This document shows positions 8,150 to 15,183 of a stretch of 15,582 bases of DNA, piece by piece. The notes under the pieces are model-generated. The model searched no databases. It saw only the letters and a program-made list of their open reading frames with translations, and was not told the DNA's origin. Each line of letters opens with the position of its first letter. Positions within the stretch are counted from its first letter, which is position 1. Source of the DNA: CAYSLC01 sp964431545 (GTDB lineage Bacteria > Desulfobacterota > Desulfobacteria > Desulfobacterales > JAABSP01); assembly GCA_964431545.1 (NCBI GenBank), contig CAYSLC010000135.1, positions 1 to 15,582 of the forward strand, read 5' to 3'. A program made the translations under genes and the position numbers.

Positions 8150-8416
8150 ATGGGCGAAGATCATTATATCTATGCTGAAAAACTCTCCGACGAGGAGCGG
8201 GAGATCCTCCATCTCGGGCGGAAGCTCAGGGCCATGGGCAAGGACCCCGTCAAGATCCTGCGGCTGGTGGTGGAAGCGGGCGGAAAGATCGAAAAGCCGC
8301 TCTCCATGGGCAAGACCATCGGCGGATTCTTCAAGAAGCAGTGGGAGACCTCCAAGACGGAGTTTAAAAGGGGGATGGACGAGGCCGGTGAGGACGGTTC
8401 GGAAACGAAAAAATGA
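8150..8416 (+). CDS. Small hypothetical protein, 88 aa
   Basis: I do not recognise a family. The protein is highly charged, has no membrane segment and no cysteine, and looks helical: an N-terminal part (SDEEREILHLGRKLRAMGKD) resembles an amphipathic helix, the middle has a glycine-rich turn (SMGKTIGGFFKKQW), and the tail is hydrophilic (DEAGEDGSETKK). AAGGAA lies eight bases before the ATG at 8150, and a good promoter and a leader hairpin lie upstream, so it is very likely a real gene. It is transcribed alone, converging on the MipA gene 19 bp away and divergent from terB. A stress-related partnership with TerB is possible but unsupported beyond adjacency. Confidence 0.72.
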   Translation: MGEDHYIYAEKLSDEEREILHLGRKLRAMGKDPVKILRLVVEAGGKIEKPLSMGKTIGGFFKKQWETSKTEFKRGMDEAGEDGSETKK

Positions 8417-8435
8417 ACGCCGCCCCATAGGGTCG

Positions 8436-9389
8436 TCACTCCCCCGCCCGCACGCGCACCGTCCGCTCCGATGCGTGGATCCGCCAGGTCAGGATCGTCC
8501 CGAAGAAGAAGTTGTCCGTCCGCTTCACCAGGGGGCTCTCCTCGAAGGCGGCCCCGTCGATGTTGTCCCAGCGTCCGTATACGCCCACGCCGAGGGCATC
8601 GGTGAAGCGTTTGCCCACGCTCAACCCGATTGAAAAGCCGGCATACCCGTCCTCCGTCTCGTACCGGGGGCGTCCCGGGCGGACGTCCTCCGGGGATACC
8701 CGGTAGAAATAGTCGTTGAATCGGCTGTCCGTGACGTCGACGCCGATGGTGAGGCCGAAACCGATTCCCTGGTCCCGGAGAAGGGTGTTGTTGTCGTATT
8801 TGAGCGCCACGCCGCCGTGGAGCCCCTCGTACCCCATGTCGATTCCGCCGTCCAGCCCGAAGGAGAAGACCCCCCGGAGGGCGGCCCGCAGATAGAGTTC
8901 ATCGGGAGGGTTCCGGCCCAGAAAGTACCACTTGATCTCCGGCCCCGCCTCGAACAGGGGATCGAGATCCGCCATCCCCTCCCTCGCCTCGTTGTCGTCC
9001 TCCACCGGCGGGTTGCCGAACAGGGAGATGTCGGTTTCGAAGAATTCCCCTTCGTGGAAGATCCCCCGAAGCCCCTCCCGGTCCACCCGGAGGTATTCGC
9101 CCCGGTAGATGATGTAGGGGAGCGGAACAAAATACCACTTTGCCTCGTCGGAGCCGCGATAATGGGGGATCCGGGCCGCCGTGTTGAAGAGGACGAACTC
9201 CCAGAGGGGCGCTTCGGCCATGCCGGCGCCTTGATCCCCCGTTTCGGCGATGGCGGCGGGAACGGCCCCGAGCAGAAGGGCCACCATCAGAAAAACGGGC
9301 GGAATAACGGAGATCAGTCCCCATCGGCCCATCGGTGTTCGGGGTCCTTCAGGGGGGCGACGCGGAGCTTGGGGGCTGGAAACCATCAT
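8436..9389 (-). CDS. MipA/OmpV-family outer-membrane protein
   Basis: Predicted outer-membrane beta-barrel of 317 aa. A signal peptide is visible after a charged N-terminus: hydrophobic core around residues 24-47 (LISVIPPVFLMVALLLGAVP) and a cleavage site after AIA. The mature part has alternating aromatic strands, YFVPLPYIIYRGEYLRVD near the start and the family-typical GVYGRWDNIDGAAFEESPLV near the end, and it finishes in a beta-strand-like tail. MipA was described as a scaffold linking murein hydrolase MltA and PBP1B; other family members are OmpV-like porins, so the exact role is open. AAAGGA sits four bases before the first of two adjacent ATGs (9389) and seven before the second (9386), the latter being the better spacing. 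It stands alone as a transcription unit. Confidence 0.84.
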   Translation of the reverse strand: MMVSSPQAPRRPPEGPRTPMGRWGLISVIPPVFLMVALLLGAVPAAIAETGDQGAGMAEAPLWEFVLFNTAARIPHYRGSDEAKWYFVPLPYIIYRGEYLRVDREGLRGIFHEGEFFETDISLFGNPPVEDDNEAREGMADLDPLFEAGPEIKWYFLGRNPPDELYLRAALRGVFSFGLDGGIDMGYEGLHGGVALKYDNNTLLRDQGIGFGLTIGVDVTDSRFNDYFYRVSPEDVRPGRPRYETEDGYAGFSIGLSVGKRFTDALGVGVYGRWDNIDGAAFEESPLVKRTDNFFFGTILTWRIHASERTVRVRAGE

Positions 9390-9708
9390 GGCGTCCTTTG
9401 GTGTCGTTGAATTCTCGGGCCGGAGGTCGGGCCGCCCGGTCTCTGCTGTAAAACGTCCCCGATGCCGGCCGACCCGTGTCGCCGACGCCGCGGCGGACTG
9501 CCCTGAGCCTACACAAAGGGAGGCGAGGGCGCAAGGGTTTCGTCGACACCTGAACCATCACAACCTCGGCTGACACACCATTTTTCCGTGGAAAGCCGAT
9601 CGGAAACAGGGTAACAGTATGGGGCCGTCGGGTCCGCCGGCGGCCTTGTTTCGAAAGATCTCCGGCCGACGCCGGGTTCCGTCGTTCTCTGTTCTGGAGG
9701 AACATTCC
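9390..9708. other. Intergenic region between divergent mipA-like and EamA genes
   Basis: This 319-bp stretch has no convincing gene. An in-frame extension of the transporter gene to an ATG at 9619 looks artificial. The inverted repeat TTTCC-GT-GGAAA (9583-9594), with another CGGAAA at 9601-9606, is the only structure I can point to as a possible operator. I find no sigma70 promoter with well-spaced hexamers on either strand. Confidence 0.5.
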
Positions 9709-10575
9709 GTGATATTTCTGTGCCTGAGCATTCTGTGTTCCACCCTCAATCACCTCATCTTCAAGGCATTTCAGCGCCTCGATGTCATCGTTCTCCCCGC
9801 CCTGGTCACCAACTACCTGGTCTGTGTGCTGGTGGGGTACCTCTCGATGGCGGCCGGGGATTCGGGCATGGAGGCCCAGGGAATGCCCCTGATCGCCTTG
9901 GCCGGGGTTCAGGGGGGCCTGCTGATCGGCTCATTCTTCCTTCTGTCCCTGACCACCCGGAAAAACGGAGTCGGCGTCACCGCCCTGGCGACGCGGCTGG
10001 CCGTCGTCATCCCCACGACGGCGGCCTTCTTCCTCTACGGGGACGCCGCCAATCCCCTCAAGCTCGTGGGCATCGCCGTGGCGCTTTTCGCCCTCTACTT
10101 GAGTTCCGTGGAGAAGCGCCCCGCGGGTCCGGTTTCGAGAGGCGGGCTCCAGATCCTCCCCCTGGCGCTGTTTGCGGCGTTCGGGATCAACCTCCTCCTG
10201 GCCAAATACGTCCAGGCGTACCACCTTCTCCGGGTCTCCTACCACGAATACCTCGTGGCCGCCTTCGGCTTCGCTTTCCTGGCGGGGCTTACGGTGCTGG
10301 GGTACAGGACGGTTCTCCGGGGGGACCGGTTCGGGGTTCGGGACCTGGCGGCCGGGGTGCTCCTGGGGGTGAACAACTACGGTTCCCTCTATTTCCTCTT
10401 CCGGACCCTCGGCCGGCCCGGATGGGAGAGTTCGGTGGTCTTTCCCACCATCAGCGCCTCGGTGGTGATGATGAGCTTCATCGGCGCCCGGCTCCTCTTC
10501 CGGGAGACGGTCTCCCGGCGCCGGGTCGCCGCCCTCTGCGCCGGGGTGTTCGCCATCGTGCTGATCAACGCCTAG
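9709..10575 (+). CDS. EamA/DMT-superfamily membrane transporter
   Basis: Polytopic inner-membrane protein, 288 aa, with about ten hydrophobic segments arranged as two repeats of five, the pattern of drug/metabolite transporters of the EamA type. Segments are clear from FLCLSILCSTLNHLIF at the N-terminus to VAALCAGVFAIVLINA at the C-terminus. I chose the GTG at 9709 because GGAGG stands eight bases upstream and the hydrophobic first helix begins at once; the longer frame from 9619 adds 30 residues of arginine/proline-rich sequence. The substrate is unknown; relatives export metabolites or amino acids. The gene ends in a stop codon shared with the convergent dehydrogenase gene. Confidence 0.84.
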   Translation: MIFLCLSILCSTLNHLIFKAFQRLDVIVLPALVTNYLVCVLVGYLSMAAGDSGMEAQGMPLIALAGVQGGLLIGSFFLLSLTTRKNGVGVTALATRLAVVIPTTAAFFLYGDAANPLKLVGIAVALFALYLSSVEKRPAGPVSRGGLQILPLALFAAFGINLLLAKYVQAYHLLRVSYHEYLVAAFGFAFLAGLTVLGYRTVLRGDRFGVRDLAAGVLLGVNNYGSLYFLFRTLGRPGWESSVVFPTISASVVMMSFIGARLLFRETVSRRRVAALCAGVFAIVLINA

Positions 10576-12035
10576 CCCGTGTTGATGCCCCCCAGGCAGA
10601 GGTATTTCACCTCCAGGAATTCCTCCAACCCGTACTTGGACCCCTCCCGGCCGATGCCCGACTCCTTGACGCCGCCGAAGGGGGCCACCGCCGTGGAGAT
10701 CAGGCCGGTGTTGATGCCGTGGATGCCGTACTCCAGCCCCTCGGCCACCCGCCAGATCCGGGCCATGTCCCTTGTGTAGAAATAGGCGGCGAGGCCGTAC
10801 TCCGTGTCGTTGGCCATCCGCAGGGCCTCGGCTTCGGTCTCGAAACGGAAAAGGGGCGATACCGGCCCGAAGATCTCCTCCCTTGCCACGGCCATCTCCG
10901 GGGTGGCGTCGGCCAGGACCGTGGGTTGGAAGAAGGTCCCGCCCAGGGAATGGCGTTTGCCCCCGGTGACCACCCGCGCCCCCTTGTCCACGGCGTCCTG
11001 GATCAGCCGCTCCACCTTCTCCACCGCCGACGCATCGATGAGGGGCCCCTGGTCCGTCTTCCCCTTGAGCCCGTCGCCCACGGCCAGCCCCTCGGCTTCC
11101 ATGGCGAGCCGCCGGGCGAAGTCGTCGTGAACGGCCGACTGGACCAGGAACCGGTTGGCGCAGACGCAGGTTTGTCCGGTGTTCCGATACTTGCTCGCCA
11201 CGGCACCGGCCAGGGCGGCGTCCATGTCGGCGTCGTCGAAGACGATGAACGGCGCGTTCCCCCCCAGTTCCAGGGAGATCTTCTTGACGGTGCCGGCGCA
11301 CTGGGCCATCAGCTTTTTCCCCGTCTCGGTGGAGCCGGTGAAGGTCAGTTTGCGCACCAGGGGGTTGCCGGTCAACTCGCCGCCGATGTCCGAGGAGCTG
11401 CCGGTGACCACGTTGAAGACCCCCGCGGGGATGCCGGCCCGATGGGCCAGTTCTGCAAGGGCCAGGGCCGAAAAGGGCGTCGCCGAGGCCGGCTTGACCA
11501 CCATGGTGCAGCCGGCGGCCAGGGCCGGGCCGGCCTTCCGGGTGATCATTGCGGCGGGGAAGTTCCAGGGGGTGACGGCGGCGCAGACCCCCACCGGCGA
11601 CTTGATCACCATGATCCGGTTGTCCCGCTGGTGGGCCGGGATGATGTCGCCGTAGGCGCGCTTGCCCTCCTCGGCGAACCACTCGATGAAGGAGGCGGCG
11701 TAGGCGATCTCCCCCTGGGATTCGGAGAGGGGCTTGCCCTGCTCGGCCGTCATCAGGACGGCCAGGTCCTTCTGGTGCTCCAGGATGAGGTCGCGCCATT
11801 TGCGCAGCAGCCCGGCCCGCTCCCCGGCCGTCCAGGAGCGCCACTCCTCGAAGGCGCGCCCGGCGGCTTCGATGGCCGATCGGGTCTCCTCGGCACCGAG
11901 CCTGGGGACGGTTCCGAGGATCTCTCCGGTGGCCGGATTGGTCACCTCCAGGGTGGCGCCGGCCTCGCCGCCGGTCCACTCTCCATCGATGTAGCATCGG
12001 CTCCGAAACAGGTCTCTGTCTTCTAATTCCGGCAT
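10572..12035 (-). CDS. gabD: NAD(P)+-dependent succinate-semialdehyde dehydrogenase (GabD type)
   Basis: Aldehyde dehydrogenase of 487 aa (E. coli GabD 482) that oxidises succinate semialdehyde to succinate in the 4-aminobutyrate route. Visible motifs are the cofactor-binding TPWNFPAAMITRK (155-167) and GSTETGKKLM, the general-base glutamate E256 in LELGGNAPF, and the catalytic C290 in GQTCVCANRF. The second cysteine C292 gives the C-x-C pair that acts as a redox switch in some SSADH enzymes. The C-terminal PFGGVKESGIGREG loop is typical. AAAGGAG lies five bases before the ATG at 12035. No gabT or transporter for GABA is nearby, so glutarate-semialdehyde or a broader aldehyde range is possible. 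It is downstream of the toxin/zinc-ribbon genes on the same strand. Confidence 0.88.
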   Translation of the reverse strand: MPELEDRDLFRSRCYIDGEWTGGEAGATLEVTNPATGEILGTVPRLGAEETRSAIEAAGRAFEEWRSWTAGERAGLLRKWRDLILEHQKDLAVLMTAEQGKPLSESQGEIAYAASFIEWFAEEGKRAYGDIIPAHQRDNRIMVIKSPVGVCAAVTPWNFPAAMITRKAGPALAAGCTMVVKPASATPFSALALAELAHRAGIPAGVFNVVTGSSSDIGGELTGNPLVRKLTFTGSTETGKKLMAQCAGTVKKISLELGGNAPFIVFDDADMDAALAGAVASKYRNTGQTCVCANRFLVQSAVHDDFARRLAMEAEGLAVGDGLKGKTDQGPLIDASAVEKVERLIQDAVDKGARVVTGGKRHSLGGTFFQPTVLADATPEMAVAREEIFGPVSPLFRFETEAEALRMANDTEYGLAAYFYTRDMARIWRVAEGLEYGIHGINTGLISTAVAPFGGVKESGIGREGSKYGLEEFLEVKYLCLGGINTG

Positions 12036-12155
12036 GGATTCTCCTTTATGGATTCATTTGGGGCGCCGGAACGGGCACGGATCGATCTTCAATTCCGACG
12101 CCCGCCGCCGGGTTCCGCGTTGACATCGGACCGGGACGTCGATTTCGGTCCCCTT

Positions 12156-12176
12156 CGCGGGCATTCCCCTCCCGCG
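12156..12176 (-). terminator. Weak hairpin after the zinc-ribbon gene
   Basis: CGCGGG (12156-12161) and CCCGCG (12171-12176) form a 6-bp stem with a 9-nt loop two bases past the stop of the minus-strand gene at 12178. There is no U-tract, so termination would need Rho or be partial. It separates this operon from gabD. Confidence 0.35.
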
Positions 12177-12177
12177 G

Positions 12178-12411
12178 TCACTCGGCCTCGATGAGGGCAT
12201 GGCATTTTTCGCACCGATACCGGGTGACCGCCGGTCCCTGGTCCGGGGCATTCTCGAAGTCGTACCGCCGTTTTCCGGTCGATTCATAACATTCCGGGCA
12301 GTAGCCGTCGCCCAGTTCCTCGGTCTTGATGGTCAGGTGGCAGTGCCGGCACCGGACCCGGTCCTCGGTTTCCGCCAGCAACACCAGTTCACTGTGATCA
12401 CAGGTGGTCAT
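12178..12411 (-). CDS. Small zinc-ribbon protein, 77 aa
   Basis: Predicted metal-binding protein of a kind I associate with delta-proteobacteria, function unknown. CxxC pairs are CRHC (21-24), CPEC (38-41) and CEKC (67-70), with C4/H6 at the N-terminus. The first two pairs fit one zinc-ribbon; the third pair plus C4/H6 could form a second site. The middle GKRRYDFEN is basic/aromatic, suitable for nucleic-acid or protein contact. Its ATG (12411) overlaps the toxin stop as ATGA, and the nearest GGAG is 16 bases upstream, so translation probably depends on the toxin gene being translated. It has the GC-rich host composition, unlike the toxin gene. Confidence 0.8.
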   Translation of the reverse strand: MTTCDHSELVLLAETEDRVRCRHCHLTIKTEELGDGYCPECYESTGKRRYDFENAPDQGPAVTRYRCEKCHALIEAE

Positions 12412-12917
12412 TTGTCGTCTGTCTCTTCTCCAGATAGTTTGTGGATCATATGAAGATGGTTTTCGTGCAAATAGAAACCGTTATGGATCAATTTTTCCAA
12501 ATACGACCGAACCGACCCAATGATACCTCTCTCTTTCGCTTTGAGGAGGATACCCGCTGTTCCAGTCAGCGTAAGTCCGTTCAGATCGGCGATCCTGCGG
12601 GCAAGTCGATCATCCAGCAACAGCAAAGCGTCACCTGTGGTATGTAATCCCAATGCGATGACACCGCATTCCCCTGGACCGAGATCCGGAATCATCCGAA
12701 GGGTGGTCGGGATATCGATCTTTTTGTGTTGGATCCAACGATGTGATCTCAATTCACGTGAAGTGATTCCTCCCGCTTGCAGCTCATCCACCACTTGCCG
12801 GGGAACCGATATTGTGCCGTACAACTCGCGCAATATTTGCAATTCACCAATCTGGCGAAGATAAAATAGCGGGCTTGTATCGCTGATCACGGTACGGGAC
12901 CGAGCCCCATCAGGCAT
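12408..12917 (-). CDS. PIN-domain toxin-like protein (DUF3368)
   Basis: Putative ribonuclease of 169 aa. The DUF3368 PIN architecture is visible: N-terminal VISDTSPLFYL with acidic D13, SVPRQVVDEL with D44/E45, PDLGPGECGVIAL with E83, LLLDDRLARRIAD with D102/D103, and TGTAGILLKAKERG late in the domain. The acidic set would chelate Mg or Mn for RNA cleavage. It is the second gene after a UPF0175 protein, overlapping it by 8 bp, the usual order for antitoxin then toxin. The gene is AT-richer than its neighbours (49 G/C in the 120 bases 12421-12540), a sign of transfer. Members of this pair have been proposed as type II toxin-antitoxin modules; RNase activity here is inferred. Confidence 0.86.
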   Translation of the reverse strand: MPDGARSRTVISDTSPLFYLRQIGELQILRELYGTISVPRQVVDELQAGGITSRELRSHRWIQHKKIDIPTTLRMIPDLGPGECGVIALGLHTTGDALLLLDDRLARRIADLNGLTLTGTAGILLKAKERGIIGSVRSYLEKLIHNGFYLHENHLHMIHKLSGEETDDK

Positions 12918-13161
12918 TCTTGAGGTCCTCTATCAGCTCATCCTCCGTTAGATCCCATGCGGGCACTTTAAAATCCGATGTACGCCGTAGAAAATCGATT
13001 CTGGAGATTCCGGCCAATCGGGCGGCTTTCCCGGAGGACAACTGACCCAATTCATAAAATTTCATGGCCGCGGTCAGGGCAAGGTTTCGTCCGAAGGAGG
13101 CTGTGTCCTGTTTTAGGGAGATCAGAACCTCCTCCGGGCAATCGATGATGATGTTCGGCAT
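12910..13161 (-). CDS. UPF0175-family antitoxin candidate
   Basis: Small protein, 83 aa, of UPF0175, the regular partner of DUF3368 PIN proteins. It starts with a short beta-strand-like MPNIIIDCPEEVLISL, then a helical GRNLALTAAMKFYELGQLS (24-42), a helix-turn-helix-like GKAARLAGISRIDFLRR (44-60) and a hydrophilic acidic tail (WDLTEDELIEDLKNA) that may bind the toxin. The HTH would allow self-regulation. AAGGA eight bases before the ATG at 13161 sets the start; the frame is open further upstream to 13839, antisense to other genes, but that is not convincing. It begins 26 bp after arfB ends, so co-transcription is possible. Confidence 0.84.
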   Translation of the reverse strand: MPNIIIDCPEEVLISLKQDTASFGRNLALTAAMKFYELGQLSSGKAARLAGISRIDFLRRTSDFKVPAWDLTEDELIEDLKNA

Positions 13162-13187
13162 TCCAAGTTTCCTTCCGCTTTTTCGGT

Positions 13188-13607
13188 TCAGTCCGACGGA
13201 TCGACCCGCCCCCGCAGGGACTTGGTTCTGCCCCGCTTTTTCTTTCGGTCCAGCCGTTTTTCCCTGGAGGCGCGGGACGGTCTGGTGGCCTTCCGCTTTT
13301 TGGGGATCTTGGAAACACTCTTGATCAGCTCCCCGAGACGCTCCAGTGCCTCCTCCCGGTTGGCCTCCTGGGTGCGTTGAGACTGGGCCTTGATGACGAT
13401 GACCCCATCCTTGGTGATCCGCTGGTCGTTCTTTTTGAAAAGCCGGCTCTTGTAAAAAACCGGCAGGGAGGAATTCGGGATGTCGAACCGCAGGTGGACG
13501 GCCGTGGCCACCTTGTTGACATTCTGGCCGCCCGCACCCTGGGACCGGACGGCGGAGAGTTCGATCTCGTTGTCCGGGATGGTTACGTTGTTGGAGATTT
13601 TGAGCAT
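13188..13607 (-). CDS. arfB: Alternative ribosome-rescue factor ArfB (YaeJ-type peptidyl-tRNA hydrolase)
   Basis: Cytoplasmic rescue factor, 139 aa (E. coli 140), that hydrolyses peptidyl-tRNA on ribosomes stalled at the end of an mRNA. The catalytic GGQ is in RSQGAGGQNVNKVATAVHLR (21-40, GGQ at 26-28), followed by the family-typical SSLPVFYK and DGVIVIKAQSQRTQEANRE. The C-terminal tail is very basic (about 102-135) and would enter the mRNA channel, as needed for ArfB and absent from classical release factors. I chose the ATG at 13607 (MLKISNNVTIPDNEIEL); the frame continues open to 13766 but that part is unlike the family. Its Shine-Dalgarno is weak. It is divergent from azlC. Confidence 0.9.
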   Translation of the reverse strand: MLKISNNVTIPDNEIELSAVRSQGAGGQNVNKVATAVHLRFDIPNSSLPVFYKSRLFKKNDQRITKDGVIVIKAQSQRTQEANREEALERLGELIKSVSKIPKKRKATRPSRASREKRLDRKKKRGRTKSLRGRVDPSD

Positions 13608-13663
13608 CGGCACTGGACGGTTTCTCTGTTTGTCGATTCCACCAAAAGTTTGCTTTCCCGGGG

Positions 13664-13680
13664 CTTTTCGTATAGAAAAG
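13664..13680. repeat. Inverted repeat between arfB and azlC
   Basis: CTTTTC-GTATA-GAAAAG has perfect 6-bp arms and lies in the 158-bp divergent gap. It could be an operator for either gene. No convincing promoter hexamers could be placed nearby on either strand. Confidence 0.35.
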
Positions 13681-13765
13681 ACGCCCGCGTCGTTGCCGGC
13701 GGCCGATGGGGGTCTGCGCCCCCCGGCACTGTTGAAAGGATAATACGAGACCCAAAGAGGGCGCA

Positions 13766-14506
13766 ATGGAAAATACCATCAAAGGCCGTCTTCGGCACCG
13801 GACAGGCCACGGTCCGATGTTCTTCGGCGGGGTGATCAAGAACCTGCCGGTGGCGGCCAGCGTGGCCGCCTACGGCAGCATCCTCGGCGTTCTGGCGGCC
13901 CAAAAGGGGATCGGTTGGTTCCAGCTTCTGCTCATGAACCTCACCGTATTCGCCGGCTCCGCCCAGTTCGTGATGGTGGAGATGTGGATCGCGCCGCTGC
14001 CGATCCTGGAGATCACCCTGGCGGTGTTGATCATCAACCTGCGGTACCTTCTCATCGGCGCGAGCCTCAATCCCCTGTTTCGGGGGACCGGGCTCCCCCA
14101 CAAAATGGCCATGATGCACCTGGTGGCCGACGAAAACTGGGCCATCACCATGGCCGAGCATCGGGCCGGAACCGCGACCACCTGGTTTCTGCTGGGCGGC
14201 GGGGTCTGTGTCCTGACCGCCTGGTGCATGGGTACCCTCACGGGACACCGGTTGGGCGCGGTGATTCAACACCCGGAGGCGTACGCCCTCGATTTCGTTT
14301 TCGTGGCGGTCTTTACCGCCCTCACCGTGAGCCTTTGGCGCGGCGGGCGGGATGCGCTCCCCTGGCTGACCGCGGGGCTTTTATCGGTGGTGGCCGACCA
14401 GTGGCTGCCGGGCAAGTGGTACATCGTGGCGGGCGGGATCGGCGGCGCCCTCATGGCCGCCGTTTCAAATCCGCCCCGGAAAGGGGGAGATCATGGGCGG
14501 GAGTGA
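13766..14506 (+). CDS. azlC: AzlC-family branched-chain amino-acid exporter, large subunit
   Basis: Inner-membrane protein, 246 aa, of the AzlC/YgaZ family, which with AzlD exports branched-chain amino acids such as valine. It has the family start GGVIKNLPVAASVAAYGSIL, the highly conserved MNLTVFAGSAQFVMVEMW (57-74) and NLRYLLIGASLNPLFRG (about 91-107), and several more hydrophobic segments. GAGG five bases before the ATG at 13766 supports the start. The stop overlaps azlD by 14 bp, so the two are translationally coupled. Azl proteins are often controlled by an Lrp-type regulator; none is present here. Confidence 0.89.
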   Translation: MENTIKGRLRHRTGHGPMFFGGVIKNLPVAASVAAYGSILGVLAAQKGIGWFQLLLMNLTVFAGSAQFVMVEMWIAPLPILEITLAVLIINLRYLLIGASLNPLFRGTGLPHKMAMMHLVADENWAITMAEHRAGTATTWFLLGGGVCVLTAWCMGTLTGHRLGAVIQHPEAYALDFVFVAVFTALTVSLWRGGRDALPWLTAGLLSVVADQWLPGKWYIVAGGIGGALMAAVSNPPRKGGDHGRE

Positions 14507-14804
14507 TTTTCAGTTGGACGGATTCATCGTCATCCTCCTGGCGGCGGCCGTCACCTACCTTCTCCGGTTCGGCGGGCTGATGCTGGCCGAGAGGCTCCCG
14601 GCCTCGGGACGGTTCAAGCGGTTCATGGACGCCCTGCCCGGCACCATCCTCCTGTCGCTGGTGGTGCCGGGGATGATCTCCGCCGGCGTCGTCGGATGTG
14701 CCGGCGCCCTGTGCACGGCCCTGATCGCCCATCGGACAAAAAACGCCTTTCTGGCCATGGTCGTGGGCGTGGCCGTGGTGGCGGTGTACCGGCAATGGTC
14801 CTGA
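14493..14804 (+). CDS. azlD: AzlD-family branched-chain amino-acid exporter, small subunit
   Basis: Small membrane partner of AzlC, 103 aa, with four predicted hydrophobic segments: FIVILLAAAVTYLLRFGGLM (10-29), DALPGTILLSLVVPGMI, CAGALCTALIAHR and AFLAMVVGVAVVAVYR. The conserved TYLLRFGGL motif is present. GGGGGAG lies immediately before the ATG at 14493, inside the azlC coding region. Length and order are normal for the family. The IS1634 remnant begins within about 60 bp of its stop. Confidence 0.87.
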   Translation: MGGSDFQLDGFIVILLAAAVTYLLRFGGLMLAERLPASGRFKRFMDALPGTILLSLVVPGMISAGVVGCAGALCTALIAHRTKNAFLAMVVGVAVVAVYRQWS

Positions 14805-14865
14805 TCCGACGGCCTCGCTCATGAACCTGCTATTAGAGTAGGCACATATGATTTCCGGCCATTTC

Positions 14866-14894
14866 TTGACAATATATGATCCCATCGGTATAAT
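14866..14894 (+). promoter_or_regulatory. Perfect consensus sigma70 promoter
   Basis: TTGACA (14866-14871) and TATAAT (14889-14894) match both consensus hexamers exactly with 17 bp between. The predicted transcript start (about 14901) is only a few bases before the ATG at 14905, giving a leaderless or nearly leaderless mRNA. It probably came with the insertion sequence. Confidence 0.8.
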
Positions 14895-14904
14895 GGTGAG
14901 CATT

Positions 14905-15183
14905 ATGTATTTGAGAACCACACAAGTCAAGCGGAAGGACGGGACAGTGGTGAAATATTACCAGCTGGCCCACAACGAGCGTCATCCGGTGACCAAAAAG
15001 CCGGTGGCCAAGATCATTCACAGCTTCGGACGCGCCGATCGGATAGACCGGGCCCAGCTCGTCCGGCTGTGCAAATCCATCGCGCGGGTCTGCGGGTTGG
15101 AGGTCATCGACCCGGCGGAGGAGGCCAAAGGCGTCGTGGAGCGCCCGGGGAAAGGGAAACGCCATGCGGAAAAAGACCAGTAG
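14905..15183 (+). pseudogene. 5' fragment of an IS1634-family transposase gene
   Basis: The first 65-70 of 92 residues match the N-terminus I know from IS1634 transposases: MYLRTTQVKRKDGTVVKYYQ, QLAHNERHPVTKKPVAKIIH, SFGRADRIDR, then LVRLCKSIARVCG. Full-length members have several hundred residues with a DDE catalytic domain; none of it is here, so the protein cannot transpose. The frame ends in a hydrophilic tail (AEEAKGVVERPGKGKRHAEK) that probably comes from the host sequence at the junction. I chose the ATG at 14905; the ATG at 14848 lies upstream of the promoter. No downstream terminal inverted repeat was found. A small stand-alone regulator derived from the transposase N-terminus is a less likely reading. 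Confidence 0.68.

Noticed and set aside
9619..9708. Longer EamA protein starting at the ATG 9619
   Set aside because: The extra 30 residues are Arg/Pro-rich, while GGAGG lies correctly spaced before the GTG at 9709, where the first membrane helix begins.
9720..12026. 768-codon plus-strand frame and 688-codon minus-strand frame across the EamA/gabD genes
   Set aside because: Both are shadow frames of well-supported coding regions and show no recognisable domains.
13162..13839. Long upstream extension of the UPF0175 frame
   Set aside because: It overlaps arfB in another frame and the azlC start; its sequence is arginine/glutamine-rich with no family similarity, and a good ribosome-binding site exists at the short start.
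14848..14904. Earlier ATG (14848) for the transposase fragment
   Set aside because: It lies upstream of the consensus promoter, and the conserved transposase N-terminus begins exactly at 14905.
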